Below are positions 16,928 to 28,569 of a stretch of DNA of 64,000 bases, one piece after another (position 1 is the stretch's first letter; every line of letters begins with the position of its first letter). The notes below the pieces were generated by a model. That model did not search any database and was not told the origin of the DNA. It saw only the letters and a list, made by a program, of their open reading frames with translations. The stretch spans positions 1-64,000 of the forward strand of contig DATJZY010000035.1 in NCBI GenBank assembly GCA_035577985.1. Reading direction: 5' to 3'. Made by a program: the position numbers and the translations under genes. The DNA comes from Candidatus Eisenbacteria bacterium (GTDB lineage Bacteria > Desulfobacterota > Binatia > DP-6).

Positions 16928-19090
16928 ATGCCGACGCTCTCCGAGCACGATTCGAAGGAGATCCTGGCGCGCTACGGCGTTCCGGTCGCGCGCGAGCGGC
17001 TCGTCGCCGATCCCTCCCTGGTCGCGGAGGCGGCCGGCGCGATCGGGTTTCCGGCAGTCGTGAAGCTCTGCGGCCCCGCCATCGCGCACAAGACGGAGCG
17101 GAGCCTCGTGCGGCTCGGCATCGCCGACGCGGACGGCGCACGCCGCGCCGCGGAGGAGCTGTGGGCCCGGCGCCGTCCCGAGGACGGCGCGGTGGAGCTC
17201 CTCGTCGCCGAGATGGTGGCCGGGCGCCGCGAGCTGATCGCGGGCATCGTTCGGGATCCGCAGTTCGGCCCGTGCGTCATGCTGGGACTCGGCGGCGTCT
17301 TCACCGAAGCGCTCGGCGACGTCGTGTTCGCGTCCGCGCCGCTGTCGCACGCCGAAGCGCTCCGTGTCGTGGCGGGCTTGCGGACGCAGAAGCTCCTCGG
17401 CGCCTTCCGCGGCGAGCCGGCGGTCGACCGCAACGCGCTGGCCGCGGTCCTGGTCGGCCTGGGGCGGCTCGCCGCCGAGCGGCCCGACGTCGCGAGCGTC
17501 GACGTGAATCCGCTCATCGTGCGCGGCGCGACGCCGGTGGCCGTCGACGCGCTGGTCGAGATCGGGCCGGCCGCCGCAGCGAAGGCCCGGCGGGCGCCGG
17601 GCGACGACGAGCTCCGCGCGCGGTTCGCGCCCCTCTTCCACCCGCGCGGCATCATCGTCGCCGGGGCGTCGTCGCATCCCGGCAAGTTCGGCTTCGCGGC
17701 GCTCCACAATCTGCTCGCGTTCGGCTACCGCGGCACGATCTTCCCGGTGAATCGCGACGCCCGCGAGGGTACGGAGATCCTCGGACGCCCGACGCTCCCG
17801 GACGTCGCACAGGTCCCGCAGGGCGCGGCCGATCTCGTCTTCGTCTGCACGCCGGCGGCGGCGAACACCGCCCTCGTGCGGGCGTGCGCGGCGCGCGGCG
17901 TGCGCGCGGCCTTCGTCGCGAGCGGCGGCTACATCGAGGCCGGGGACGAGGGCGCGGCGCGCGAGCGGGAGCTGGTGGCGGCAGCGAACGAGGCGGGCCT
18001 CGTCCTCGCCGGCCCGAATGGCCAGGGGCTCGTCTCGACGACCGAATCGATGTGCGCGCAGATCGTGGCGCCCTACCCGCCCGCGGGGCGGATCTCGATC
18101 GCGAGCCAGAGCGGCAACCTCCTCTCGTCGCTCCTCAACTACGCGACCCTGACGGGAATCGGCGTGTCGAAGGCGATCTCGGCCGGCAACTCCGCCCAGA
18201 CGACGGTCGCCGACTACGTCGCCTATTTCGCAGCGGACCCCGAGACCGCCGTCATCGTCGCCTACGTCGAAGGCGTGGGCGACGGCACCGCCTTCGTCGA
18301 CGTGCTCAGGCGGGCGACGGCGCGCAAGCCCGTCGTCCTCTTGAAGGGAGGCGCGTCCGCCTCGGGTCAGCGCGCGGCCGCGAGCCACACCGGCGCGTTG
18401 GCGAGCGACGATCGCGTCTTCGACGGCATCTGCCGGCAGACGGGCGCGCTGCGCGCCCGGGCGGTCGAGGAGGCGTTCGAGTGGGCAGCGACGTTCGCGA
18501 CCCAGCCCGCGCCGCACGGCCGTCGCGTGCTGGTGCTGACGACGGTCGGAGGATGGGGCGTGCTCACGGCGGACGCGATCGCGGCATCCGGGCTCGATCT
18601 CGTCCCGCTGCCCGACGACCTCCGCGCCGCGATCGACCCGCTCGTGCCGTCGCGATGGAGCCGGCAGAACCCGATCGACCTCGCGGGCGGCGAGACGCGC
18701 GAAACGATCCCGACCGTGCTCGATCTCGCGGTGGCGCACGCGGACGTCGATGCGGTCGTCTTCCTCGGCCTCGGCGTGCAGGCGAACCAGGCCCACGTGC
18801 TCCGCACCGGCCCGTTCTTTCCGGACCACGGCCTCGAGCGCATCGTCGAGTTCCACGAGCGACAGGACCGCCGCTACGCGGAGGCGGCGCGCGAGGCGTC
18901 GGAGCGTTACGGAAAGCCCGTGCTGGTCGCGACCGAGCTCGCCGTCGCCGACCGCTACTACGGCGAGGGCAACCCCGGTCCGACGGCCGTTCGCGCCGGG
19001 GGACGTCTGTGCTATCCGAGCGGGCATCGTGCCGTCTCGGCCCTCGCCGCGCTCGTCGCGTACGCGGACCTCCGACGATCGAACGGGTGA
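16928..19090 (+). CDS. Acyl-CoA/acetyl-CoA synthetase, ADP-forming (fused beta-alpha)
   Basis: This enzyme interconverts acyl-CoA + ADP + Pi and acid + CoA + ATP. It is a 720-residue fusion with the ATP-grasp beta part first (residues 1-225: EILARYGVPVARERL, FPAVVKLCGPAIAHKTE, GVFTEALGDVVFASAPL, ASVDVNPLIV). The alpha part follows: a CoA-binding Rossmann domain from about 235 (PRGIIVAGASSHPGKFGF) and succinyl-CoA-ligase-like domains with SQSGNLLSSLL and the phosphohistidine loop ASHTGALASDDRVFDG. Substrate choice cannot be read from sequence; relatives use acetate, branched or aromatic acids. It is divergent from the MFS gene, which might move a related acid. Confidence 0.92.
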   Translation: MPTLSEHDSKEILARYGVPVARERLVADPSLVAEAAGAIGFPAVVKLCGPAIAHKTERSLVRLGIADADGARRAAEELWARRRPEDGAVELLVAEMVAGRRELIAGIVRDPQFGPCVMLGLGGVFTEALGDVVFASAPLSHAEALRVVAGLRTQKLLGAFRGEPAVDRNALAAVLVGLGRLAAERPDVASVDVNPLIVRGATPVAVDALVEIGPAAAAKARRAPGDDELRARFAPLFHPRGIIVAGASSHPGKFGFAALHNLLAFGYRGTIFPVNRDAREGTEILGRPTLPDVAQVPQGAADLVFVCTPAAANTALVRACAARGVRAAFVASGGYIEAGDEGAARERELVAAANEAGLVLAGPNGQGLVSTTESMCAQIVAPYPPAGRISIASQSGNLLSSLLNYATLTGIGVSKAISAGNSAQTTVADYVAYFAADPETAVIVAYVEGVGDGTAFVDVLRRATARKPVVLLKGGASASGQRAAASHTGALASDDRVFDGICRQTGALRARAVEEAFEWAATFATQPAPHGRRVLVLTTVGGWGVLTADAIAASGLDLVPLPDDLRAAIDPLVPSRWSRQNPIDLAGGETRETIPTVLDLAVAHADVDAVVFLGLGVQANQAHVLRTGPFFPDHGLERIVEFHERQDRRYAEAAREASERYGKPVLVATELAVADRYYGEGNPGPTAVRAGGRLCYPSGHRAVSALAALVAYADLRRSNG

Positions 19091-19265
19091 TCTCGATCCC
19101 GACGTCGGCCTGTGCTCGATCTGCCGCCATGCCCGCCTCCAGACCACGGCGCGCGGCAGCAGATTCTGGCGCTGCCTGCGCGCGGACGCCGATCCCCACT
19201 ACGTCCGCTATCCGCGGTTGCCGGTCGTGAAGTGCCGCGGGCACGAAGAGCCGGCCGGGGACTGA
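19029..19265 (+). CDS. Small CxxC protein, start uncertain
   Basis: The conserved core (from about 19107) is GLCSICRHARLQTTARGSRF, then a WRCLRADADPHYVRYPRLPV stretch, KCRGHEE. This pattern (CxxC, a later Cys, YPxLPV, C) is one I recognise from short uncharacterised bacterial proteins, perhaps metal-binding. The start is unclear. The only standard start codon in frame near it is GTG 19029, which would overlap the synthetase gene by 62 bases, while the core begins just after that gene's stop. CTG initiation near 19110 would leave only a minimal protein. It is probably co-transcribed with the synthetase. Confidence 0.6.
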   Translation: MPSRPSPRSSRTRTSDDRTGDLDPDVGLCSICRHARLQTTARGSRFWRCLRADADPHYVRYPRLPVVKCRGHEEPAGD

Positions 19266-19299
19266 CGTCCGCCGGCGTTTGAGAAACGCGGCGGGCGTC

Positions 19300-19305
19300 G
19301 ATAGT
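19300..19305 (+). promoter_or_regulatory. -10 box GATAGT before aldolase gene
   Basis: The box and its surroundings (GATAGTCGTGGTG) duplicate those at 7973. ATG 19316 follows after ten bases, with GTG 19307 and 19310 as alternatives. Confidence 0.45.
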
Positions 19306-19315
19306 CGTGGTGGGC

Positions 19316-19927
19316 ATGGGGAGCGCGCTGCAGGACCTCCGCAAGGAGCTGGCCGACATCTGCCACCGGGCGAGCGAGCGGTGGCTCACGGCCGGATCCG
19401 GCGGCAACATCTCGATCCGCGTGCCGGGAACCGATCGTTACTTGTGTACGGCGACCGGCGTCACCTTCCGGGATACCGAGCCGGACAACGTCGTCTTGAT
19501 GGACCTCGCAGGGAAGCAGCTCGACAACTTCGACTTCAAGCCGTCGAAGGAGTTCCGCTGGCACGCGGGCGTGTTCGCCACCTGCCCGGACGTGAACGGC
19601 GTGGTGCACACGCACTCGACGGCGACCATGGCCTTCGGGATCTGCGGCATCACGCCGCCGCACATGACCGGCCAGGCGCGCGCGCACCTGAAGGAGATCC
19701 GGATCGTCCCCTACGCCGACGCCGGCTCGGAGAAGCTCCGCGACCTCGTCGTCGACGTCTACAAGCGCGCCCCCGACACGCGCATCGTGCTGCTCGCGAA
19801 CCACGGGCTCGCAGCGTCCGGTCCGACGCTCCTCGAAGCCTACAACCGCGCCGAGATCGTCGAGGACTCCGCCCAGGCCTACCTGCACTGCAAGCTCCTG
19901 GGCCGCGAGCCGAAGCTCGACTTTTGA
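19316..19927 (+). CDS. Class II aldolase/adducin family protein
   Basis: This zinc-dependent lyase fold has about 203 residues, like L-fuculose-phosphate aldolase and methylthioribulose-phosphate dehydratase. Visible motifs are the phosphate loop TAGSGGNISIRVPG, TGVTFRDTEPDNVVLMD, the acid/base region KEFRWHAGVF, the zinc ligands HTHS and the third His in LLANHGLAASGPTLLEAYNRAE. The substrate cannot be assigned. The Glu that acts as base in fuculose aldolase may be the one in KEF. It stands alone between the small CxxC gene and a convergent cyclase, so context does not help. Confidence 0.85.
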   Translation: MGSALQDLRKELADICHRASERWLTAGSGGNISIRVPGTDRYLCTATGVTFRDTEPDNVVLMDLAGKQLDNFDFKPSKEFRWHAGVFATCPDVNGVVHTHSTATMAFGICGITPPHMTGQARAHLKEIRIVPYADAGSEKLRDLVVDVYKRAPDTRIVLLANHGLAASGPTLLEAYNRAEIVEDSAQAYLHCKLLGREPKLDF

Positions 19928-19942
19928 AATCTCGGGTCGGAA

Positions 19943-21511
19943 TCAGCCGATCCGATAGACGCTGACGGATTCGCCGCGTCCGCGCGGCACGATCGCGTCG
20001 GCGTGCGCCTCGGGGAGCCACGCGCCGCCGCTGCGCGCCAGCTCCCACGACGCCGCCGACACGATGACCTCGCAGCCGTGCTCCCGGCAGAGCTCCTCCA
20101 GGCGCGCGGCGACGTTCACGGTGTCGCCGATGACGGTGTACTCGTGGCGGTCTGCGGCGCCGATCGTGCCGGCGACGACCGGCCCCGTGTGGACGCCGAC
20201 CTTCATGCCGAGCGGCATCTGGCCGAGGCCGATCCGATCCTCGTTCAGGCGCGCCAGCCGCTCGCGCATGCCGAGCGCACAACGCACCGCGGCCGCGGCA
20301 CCGTCCGACGGGCCGCGCCCCGGCGCGTCGTCGAGGAGCCCGAACACGACCAGGAGGCCGTCGCCGATGAACTTGTTGACGAAGCCGTCGCACTCGCGCG
20401 CCCAGGTCGTCATGGTCGTGAAGAACTCGTTCAGCGTGCGCACCAGCTCGCGCGGCGCGGTGCGCTCGGCGAAGGTCGTGAAGTCACGCAGGTCGCAGAA
20501 CAGGATCGACGCCGTACGGACCTCGCCCTCGCCGCGGAGGTCGCCCGCGAGGAGCCGGTCGCGCACCACGGGCTCGACCACCCGTCCGAACGTCTGCAGG
20601 ATGCGCTCGCGCTCGCGGAGCGTCGCTGCCATCGCGTTGACGCTCTCCTCGAGGATGCCGATCTCGTCGGCCGACGTGACCCGGACCGGTTGATCGAGCG
20701 TACCCGCACGCACGCGACGCAGCGCTCCCGTCACTTCGGCGAGCGGCCGGGTGAAGGTGCGCGCGAGGACCGCGGTCAGCACGAGGCCCAGCGCCACGTA
20801 CAGGAGGAACGTGCTCTCGCTCGACTGTACGAGCTCCGGGACGACCTTCCCGATGTCCCATCCCGCGTCGAGCCGCGCCGCCGCGGCCCGGATGAGCCCC
20901 AGCATCGTGAACAAGGGCACGAACGCGACCGCGACCAGGAAGACCCCCAGGCGCGCGCCGACGCCGAGCGTCGCCGTGGCGCCCGCGCTCGCCCGGCCGT
21001 CGGCGAAGACGTGCGACACGACGCGCGTGCGGAAGACCCAGTCGACCACCAGGTACGACGTGGTCGCGGCGAGAAACCCGTTCACGAGCGGCGACAGCAC
21101 GTGCTGCGACATCAGCTCCGGCGTCCAGCGCCCGAAGTGGGCGATCGTGATCAGCGGGAAGACGACGACGCTCGACACCCACCCCGAGAAGCCGACGCTC
21201 GCCATCACGAACGGGCCGTTGACGGCGCGGCGCTTCACGGCGACCGACGGCTCGACCGACCTCCCGCAACGGAAGTAGGCGATGAGGGGCCACAGGTAGA
21301 TCAGGGTGACCGCCGTGAGCGCCGGGTAGGCGAAGCATCGCCACAGGGGCAGCAGCGCGGCGTCGTGCTCGCGCACGGCGATCGCGAAGGGCGTCACGCC
21401 GTGCATCAGGTTCACGGTCACGGCGGTCGCGGCGCCCGCGACGAGGTTCGCCGCGATCACGACCACCAGCGACAGGAGCAACCACCCGGGTACGACGACG
21501 GGCCTTCCCAT
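19943..21511 (-). CDS. Membrane adenylate/guanylate cyclase with HAMP domain
   Basis: This class III nucleotide cyclase has 522 residues. About six hydrophobic helices occupy residues 8-290 (GWLLLSLVVVIAANLVAG; FLVAVAFVPLFTMLGLI; FLLYVALGLVLTAVLA). A HAMP linker (TRPLAEVTGALRRVRAGTL, SADEIGILEESVNAM) couples them to the catalytic domain from about 330 (ASILFCDLRDFTTFAER with metal Asp; KFIGDGLLVVFG with second Asp; GDTVNVAARLEELC). This resembles membrane cyclases of deltaproteobacteria. ATP rather than GTP is the probable substrate but is not proven. AGAGGGAG precedes the ATG. It is divergent from the glycosyltransferase. Confidence 0.92.
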   Translation of the reverse strand: MGRPVVVPGWLLLSLVVVIAANLVAGAATAVTVNLMHGVTPFAIAVREHDAALLPLWRCFAYPALTAVTLIYLWPLIAYFRCGRSVEPSVAVKRRAVNGPFVMASVGFSGWVSSVVVFPLITIAHFGRWTPELMSQHVLSPLVNGFLAATTSYLVVDWVFRTRVVSHVFADGRASAGATATLGVGARLGVFLVAVAFVPLFTMLGLIRAAAARLDAGWDIGKVVPELVQSSESTFLLYVALGLVLTAVLARTFTRPLAEVTGALRRVRAGTLDQPVRVTSADEIGILEESVNAMAATLRERERILQTFGRVVEPVVRDRLLAGDLRGEGEVRTASILFCDLRDFTTFAERTAPRELVRTLNEFFTTMTTWARECDGFVNKFIGDGLLVVFGLLDDAPGRGPSDGAAAAVRCALGMRERLARLNEDRIGLGQMPLGMKVGVHTGPVVAGTIGAADRHEYTVIGDTVNVAARLEELCREHGCEVIVSAASWELARSGGAWLPEAHADAIVPRGRGESVSVYRIG

Positions 21512-21551
21512 CCACTCCCTCTTGCCCGTGGCGGGCACCCTGACGCAATCG

Positions 21552-21580
21552 TTGACGCTCCCCCGCCCACCCCCTAGTGT
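21552..21580 (+). promoter_or_regulatory. Sigma-70-type promoter before glycosyltransferase
   Basis: TTGACG (21552-21557), 17-base spacer, TAGTGT (21575-21580). ATG 21593 lies 12 bases after the -10, so the leader would be about six bases. Confidence 0.6.
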
Positions 21581-21592
21581 CGGCGCGGTCGC

Positions 21593-22486
21593 ATGCCGGC
21601 CGTCTCGGTCATCATTCCGACCTACAACTGCGGTCGCTACCTGCGGGCGAGCCTCGAGAGCATCTTCGCCCAGACCGACCCCGACCGGGAGATCGTGGTG
21701 GTCGACGACGGGTCGACCGACGACACCCCGGCGATCCTCGCGGCGTACGGCGACCGGCTGCGCACGGTGCGAGGTGCCCACGCCGGCATGGCGGCGGCAC
21801 GCAATCTGGGCCTGGCCCACGCGATCGGCGAGTGGGTCGCCTTCCACGACGCCGACGACGTGGCGCTCCCCGATCGCCTGGCCCTCCTGCGGGCGTACCT
21901 GCGCGCGCATCCGGAGGTCGACGCGGTGTTCGCCGACGGCACGCGTCTGGGCGAGCCCGATGCGCACCTCGTGCCGCGCGAGCTGGGGGCACGTTGCGCC
22001 GCGCGTCCCCTCGGCTTCGCCGATCTCTTCGACGGCTTTCCGGTGTACTTCCAGACGGCGCTCGTCCCGCGGCGCGTGTTCGCCGCGGTGGGCGACTTCG
22101 ACACCCGGCTGCGTACGCAGCCCGACCTCGAGTACGGCTACCGCCTGCTGGCACATTGTCGCGCGGGTTACGTCGACCGGCCCGTCTTCCACTACCGCTG
22201 GCACGACGCCAATACGACGCGCGATCGCCTCGAGGTGCGCGAGGATCTGGCCTACATCCTGGAGCAGCTCGCGGCCCGCGTGCCGGAAGCCGTGCGAGAG
22301 GTCGGATCGCGTCGCGTCGAGACCCGGCTCGCCCGTCACCACTTCCGGATCGGCGAGCTGCGGCTCGCGCGCGGCGACGTCGGCATCGCGCGCGCCGCCT
22401 TCTCGCGCGCGGCTGCTCTCCGTCCGCTGCATCCCCGCTATCAGTGGATGCGTCTTCGCACTGGCGCCCAGCGGGCGGAGTCGTGA
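21593..22486 (+). CDS. Glycosyltransferase family 2
   Basis: This is a GT-A-fold inverting transferase of 297 residues with no membrane helix. It has VSVIIPTYNCGRYLRASLES, the nucleotide-sugar motif VVVDDGSTDDT, the metal-binding AFHDADDVALPDRL (DxD), and an acceptor-side segment ending PDLEYGYRLLAHC, where the ED-like pair supplies the base. The C-terminal 60 residues are helical with FRIGELRLARGDVGIARAAF, like a tetratricopeptide unit. Donor and acceptor are unknown, since the locus has no other polysaccharide genes. It is followed 13 bases later by the FIST gene. Confidence 0.92.
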   Translation: MPAVSVIIPTYNCGRYLRASLESIFAQTDPDREIVVVDDGSTDDTPAILAAYGDRLRTVRGAHAGMAAARNLGLAHAIGEWVAFHDADDVALPDRLALLRAYLRAHPEVDAVFADGTRLGEPDAHLVPRELGARCAARPLGFADLFDGFPVYFQTALVPRRVFAAVGDFDTRLRTQPDLEYGYRLLAHCRAGYVDRPVFHYRWHDANTTRDRLEVREDLAYILEQLAARVPEAVREVGSRRVETRLARHHFRIGELRLARGDVGIARAAFSRAAALRPLHPRYQWMRLRTGAQRAES

Positions 22487-22499
22487 TAGGAGATCCCAC

Positions 22500-23627
<1,128 letters not shown>

Positions 23628-23629
23628 GA

Positions 23630-23949
23630 CCGAGCCAAGACTACGTCTTGGCTCGGGGGGGACGCGAGAATGTCGCGTGCGTGGCACGCACGACCGGCAT
23701 GCCGCGGCCGGCGAAGCCGGCGCGGCACCCGAGGAACGCATGGGGGGCGACGGCCACCACACCGGCCGAACGCCGGCGGTCGTGGTGCAACGACGATGAC
23801 CGGCGCCCTGGTCCAGCGCCGGCGTCCTGGAACGTCGCGCGTACCTCGGATGCCGCGCCGGCTTCGCCGGCCGCGGCATGCCGGTCGCGCGTACCACCGA
23901 CGCGACATTCTCGCGTCCTCCCCCGAGCCAAGACGGAGTCTTGGCTCGG
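23630..23949. repeat. Complete palindromic intergenic repeat, copy 2
   Basis: No gene is visible. The element is a long imperfect palindrome of nested hairpins. The terminal 12-bp stems are at 23630-23656 (loop TAC) and 23923-23949 (loop GGA). The inner 28-base hairpins at 23700-23727 and 23851-23878 are exact reverse complements of each other. The arms between them also match in inverted order (GGACGCGAGAATGTCGCG against CGCGACATTCTCGCGTCC). A central hairpin lies near 23755-23787. It fills the whole gap between the convergent FIST and receiver-MBL genes. Confidence 0.9.
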
Positions 23950-23953
23950 CCTC

Positions 23954-25183
23954 CTAGATGTCGAACGAGGCCCCTTCCTCCGGCGCGACGACCTCGGTCG
24001 GCGTGCCGCGCGCCGCCAGCATGCTGCGCGCCGCAGCGAGCTTCGCGTCGACCGCGGCGTCGCTCTGATCCGGATCGTGGTGGATGAGATAGAGCTTCTT
24101 GGGACACGCGCGTGCCGCGAGGTCGACCACCTGACTCACCGACGAGTGGCCCCAGCCGAGCTTGCGCGGATACTCCTCGTCGGAATACGTGCAATCGGTG
24201 ATGAGCACGTCGGCGCCGCGCGTGAAGTCGGCGAGGTGCTCGACGTACTCGGGCGAGTAGAACTCCGATTGCGGCGGGTAGATCTCGTTGTCGGTCACGT
24301 AGCAGAACGACTTGCCGCCGTGGTCGACCCGATAGCCGAGACAGTTGCCGGGGTGGCTGAGGAGCATGGTCGAGACCCGCACGCCCGCGATCTCGAACGT
24401 GCCCTCGGCGAGGTCGCGGTACGTGAGGCTCGCGCAGAACTCGCGGACCGTCACCGGGAAGTAGACGCCGTCCATCTGCGCAGACAGCAGCTCGCGCACG
24501 CCGACGTCGCCGTGCTTGCAGCCGCAGATCTCGAACTTGTGCCCCGGCACGTAGAAGGGCACGAAGAACGGCAGCGCATTGATGTGGTCCCAGTGGGGAT
24601 GCGTGATGAAGATCGTCCCTTCGATCCGGCTGCGCTTCGCGGCGATGAGGGCATCCGAGAGCGCCTTGATGCCGGTGCCGGCGTCGAACACGAAGAGGTG
24701 GCCGTCGGCGAACTCCAGGCCGACGCAGCCGGTGTTGCCGCCGTAGCGCCGCGCGTCGGGCCGCGAGACCGGCAGCGTGCCGCGCACGCCCCAGAACGTC
24801 ATCGTGAGCGCGTCGGTGACGATCCGCTCGAGCTCGTGCGCGAAGGTCGAGGGATGAAGCGGTTTCACGAAGTATCCGTTGGCGCCGAGGTCGAACGCCC
24901 GCTTGCGCTCGAACGGGTAGGCCTTGGTCGACATCATCACGATCTTGGTCGTGGCGAGCTGGGGCACCTCGCGTAGGCGGCGGCAGAGCTCGTAGCCGTC
25001 CACCTCGGGCATCATGAGGTCGGTGAGAACGCAGTCCGGCGCCCGGGCCGGGATCTCGCGCAGGGCGTCGCGGCTCGCGGGGTAGACGGTGACCTTGTGG
25101 CCCGCCCGCTCGAGCAGCGCGCGCACGATGTCCGCCTGCACCGGGCTGTCGTCGACGACGCAGACGTCGAGCTGTCTAGGCAT
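23954..25183 (-). CDS. Response regulator with MBL-fold hydrolase output
   Basis: The product has 409 residues. Residues 1-123 are a receiver domain with the acidic pair Asp11-Asp12, phospho-acceptor Asp55 ([12 protein letters not shown]), the Thr/Ser switch MMSTKAY and Lys107. Residues 128-409 are a metallo-beta-lactamase-fold hydrolase of the cyclic-phosphodiesterase/RNase Z-like type: [11 protein letters not shown], metal motif THPHWDH (His195, His197, Asp199, His200), [29 protein letters not shown] and [10 protein letters not shown]. Phosphorylation would therefore control a hydrolase. The substrate (cyclic nucleotide, phosphodiester or other) is unknown. It is divergent from a hybrid kinase 83 bases away, the obvious partner. 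Confidence 0.9.
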   Translation of the reverse strand: MPRQLDVCVVDDSPVQADIVRALLERAGHKVTVYPASRDALREIPARAPDCVLTDLMMPEVDGYELCRRLREVPQLATTKIVMMSTKAYPFERKRAFDLGANGYFVKPLHPSTFAHELERIVTDALTMTFWGVRGTLPVSRPDARRYGGNTGCVGLEFADGHLFVFDAGTGIKALSDALIAAKRSRIEGTIFITHPHWDHINALPFFVPFYVPGHKFEICGCKHGDVGVRELLSAQMDGVYFPVTVREFCASLTYRDLAEGTFEIAGVRVSTMLLSHPGNCLGYRVDHGGKSFCYVTDNEIYPPQSEFYSPEYVEHLADFTRGADVLITDCTYSDEEYPRKLGWGHSSVSQVVDLAARACPKKLYLIHHDPDQSDAAVDAKLAAARSMLAARGTPTEVVAPEEGASFDI

Positions 25184-25266
25184 CCTGCCACCCCATCGAG
25201 AGGGTGCATGCCCAGAGGCCGAGCGCCAACGCAAGGGGGGGTTGTGCGCGACGGGGTGGCGCGCCG

Positions 25267-27951
<2,685 letters not shown>

Positions 27952-27960
27952 CCGCGCCGG

Positions 27961-28521
27961 CTACTTTCGCACGCGCGCGGCGTCGTCCGGCGTCCGGGTC
28001 ACCTCGCTCGGCGGGGCGGCCTCGCGGGCCGGCGGCGCGCTGCTGGCGGCTTCGTCCAGGAGAACACGCATGGCGCGGTTGAAGTCGTCGATCCGCTCGC
28101 GTGCCGTCGGATCCATTTCCCGGAGCGTCGTCGCCATCATCGTGCTCCAGGTCGGATCGAGCGCGTCGATCCCGCGTTGCACGCTGTGGACGGCGCGCAT
28201 CATGGCCATCGTCTCGACCTCGTTGTTGGCGTTCTCCTGGTCGATGACGCGGAGGTAGATGCGTGCGTTCGGGTTCGGGCGCAGCTCGACCTGTGTGAGT
28301 GTCTCCGCCACGTCCTGCGACAGCGTCCGGATCTGGACTTCACGCTCGAGTGCGCCAACGACGATGGGCCGATCGTCGGGGGGCATCTTCTCGAAGACCT
28401 TCACCAGCCGCGCCAGCAGCTCGTCGCCTTGCAGATCGCGCGCGAGGCTGTGGGCGGCGTCCACCACCCATTTGAGGGCCTCGAGGGGATCGACGGCGCC
28501 TGGCTGGACCACCGCGAACAC
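27961..28521 (-). CDS. Hypothetical soluble protein (186 aa)
   Basis: I do not recognise a family. The product starts at GTG 28521 (FAVVQPGAVDPLEALKWVV), is helical and acidic through EVQIRTLSQDVAETLTQVEL, has RVIDQENANNEVETMAMMRAV, and ends in a Pro/Ala/Arg-rich tail (about 155-186). There is no signal peptide, membrane helix or Cys pair. It is convergent with the hybrid kinase, nine bases away, and lies 48 bases downstream of the VCBS gene start direction's neighbour without shared strand logic. Codon-position bias favours a real gene. Confidence 0.65.
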   Translation of the reverse strand: MFAVVQPGAVDPLEALKWVVDAAHSLARDLQGDELLARLVKVFEKMPPDDRPIVVGALEREVQIRTLSQDVAETLTQVELRPNPNARIYLRVIDQENANNEVETMAMMRAVHSVQRGIDALDPTWSTMMATTLREMDPTARERIDDFNRAMRVLLDEAASSAPPAREAAPPSEVTRTPDDAARVRK

Positions 28522-28569
28522 CCTGCAACTGGTCCCCCCACCCTGTCAATCACTTTCGCGGAGGTGCAA

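Noticed and set aside
19087-19230. GTG overlapping the acyl-CoA synthetase stop as start of a small gene
   Set aside because: That frame gives a Ser/Ala/Arg-rich peptide with no conserved pattern. The CxxC protein lies in a different frame.
23630-23949. Insertion sequence or MITE with transposase
   Set aside because: No transposase-like frame or target-site duplication was seen, and all copies sit precisely between genes. A hairpin repeat is the better description.
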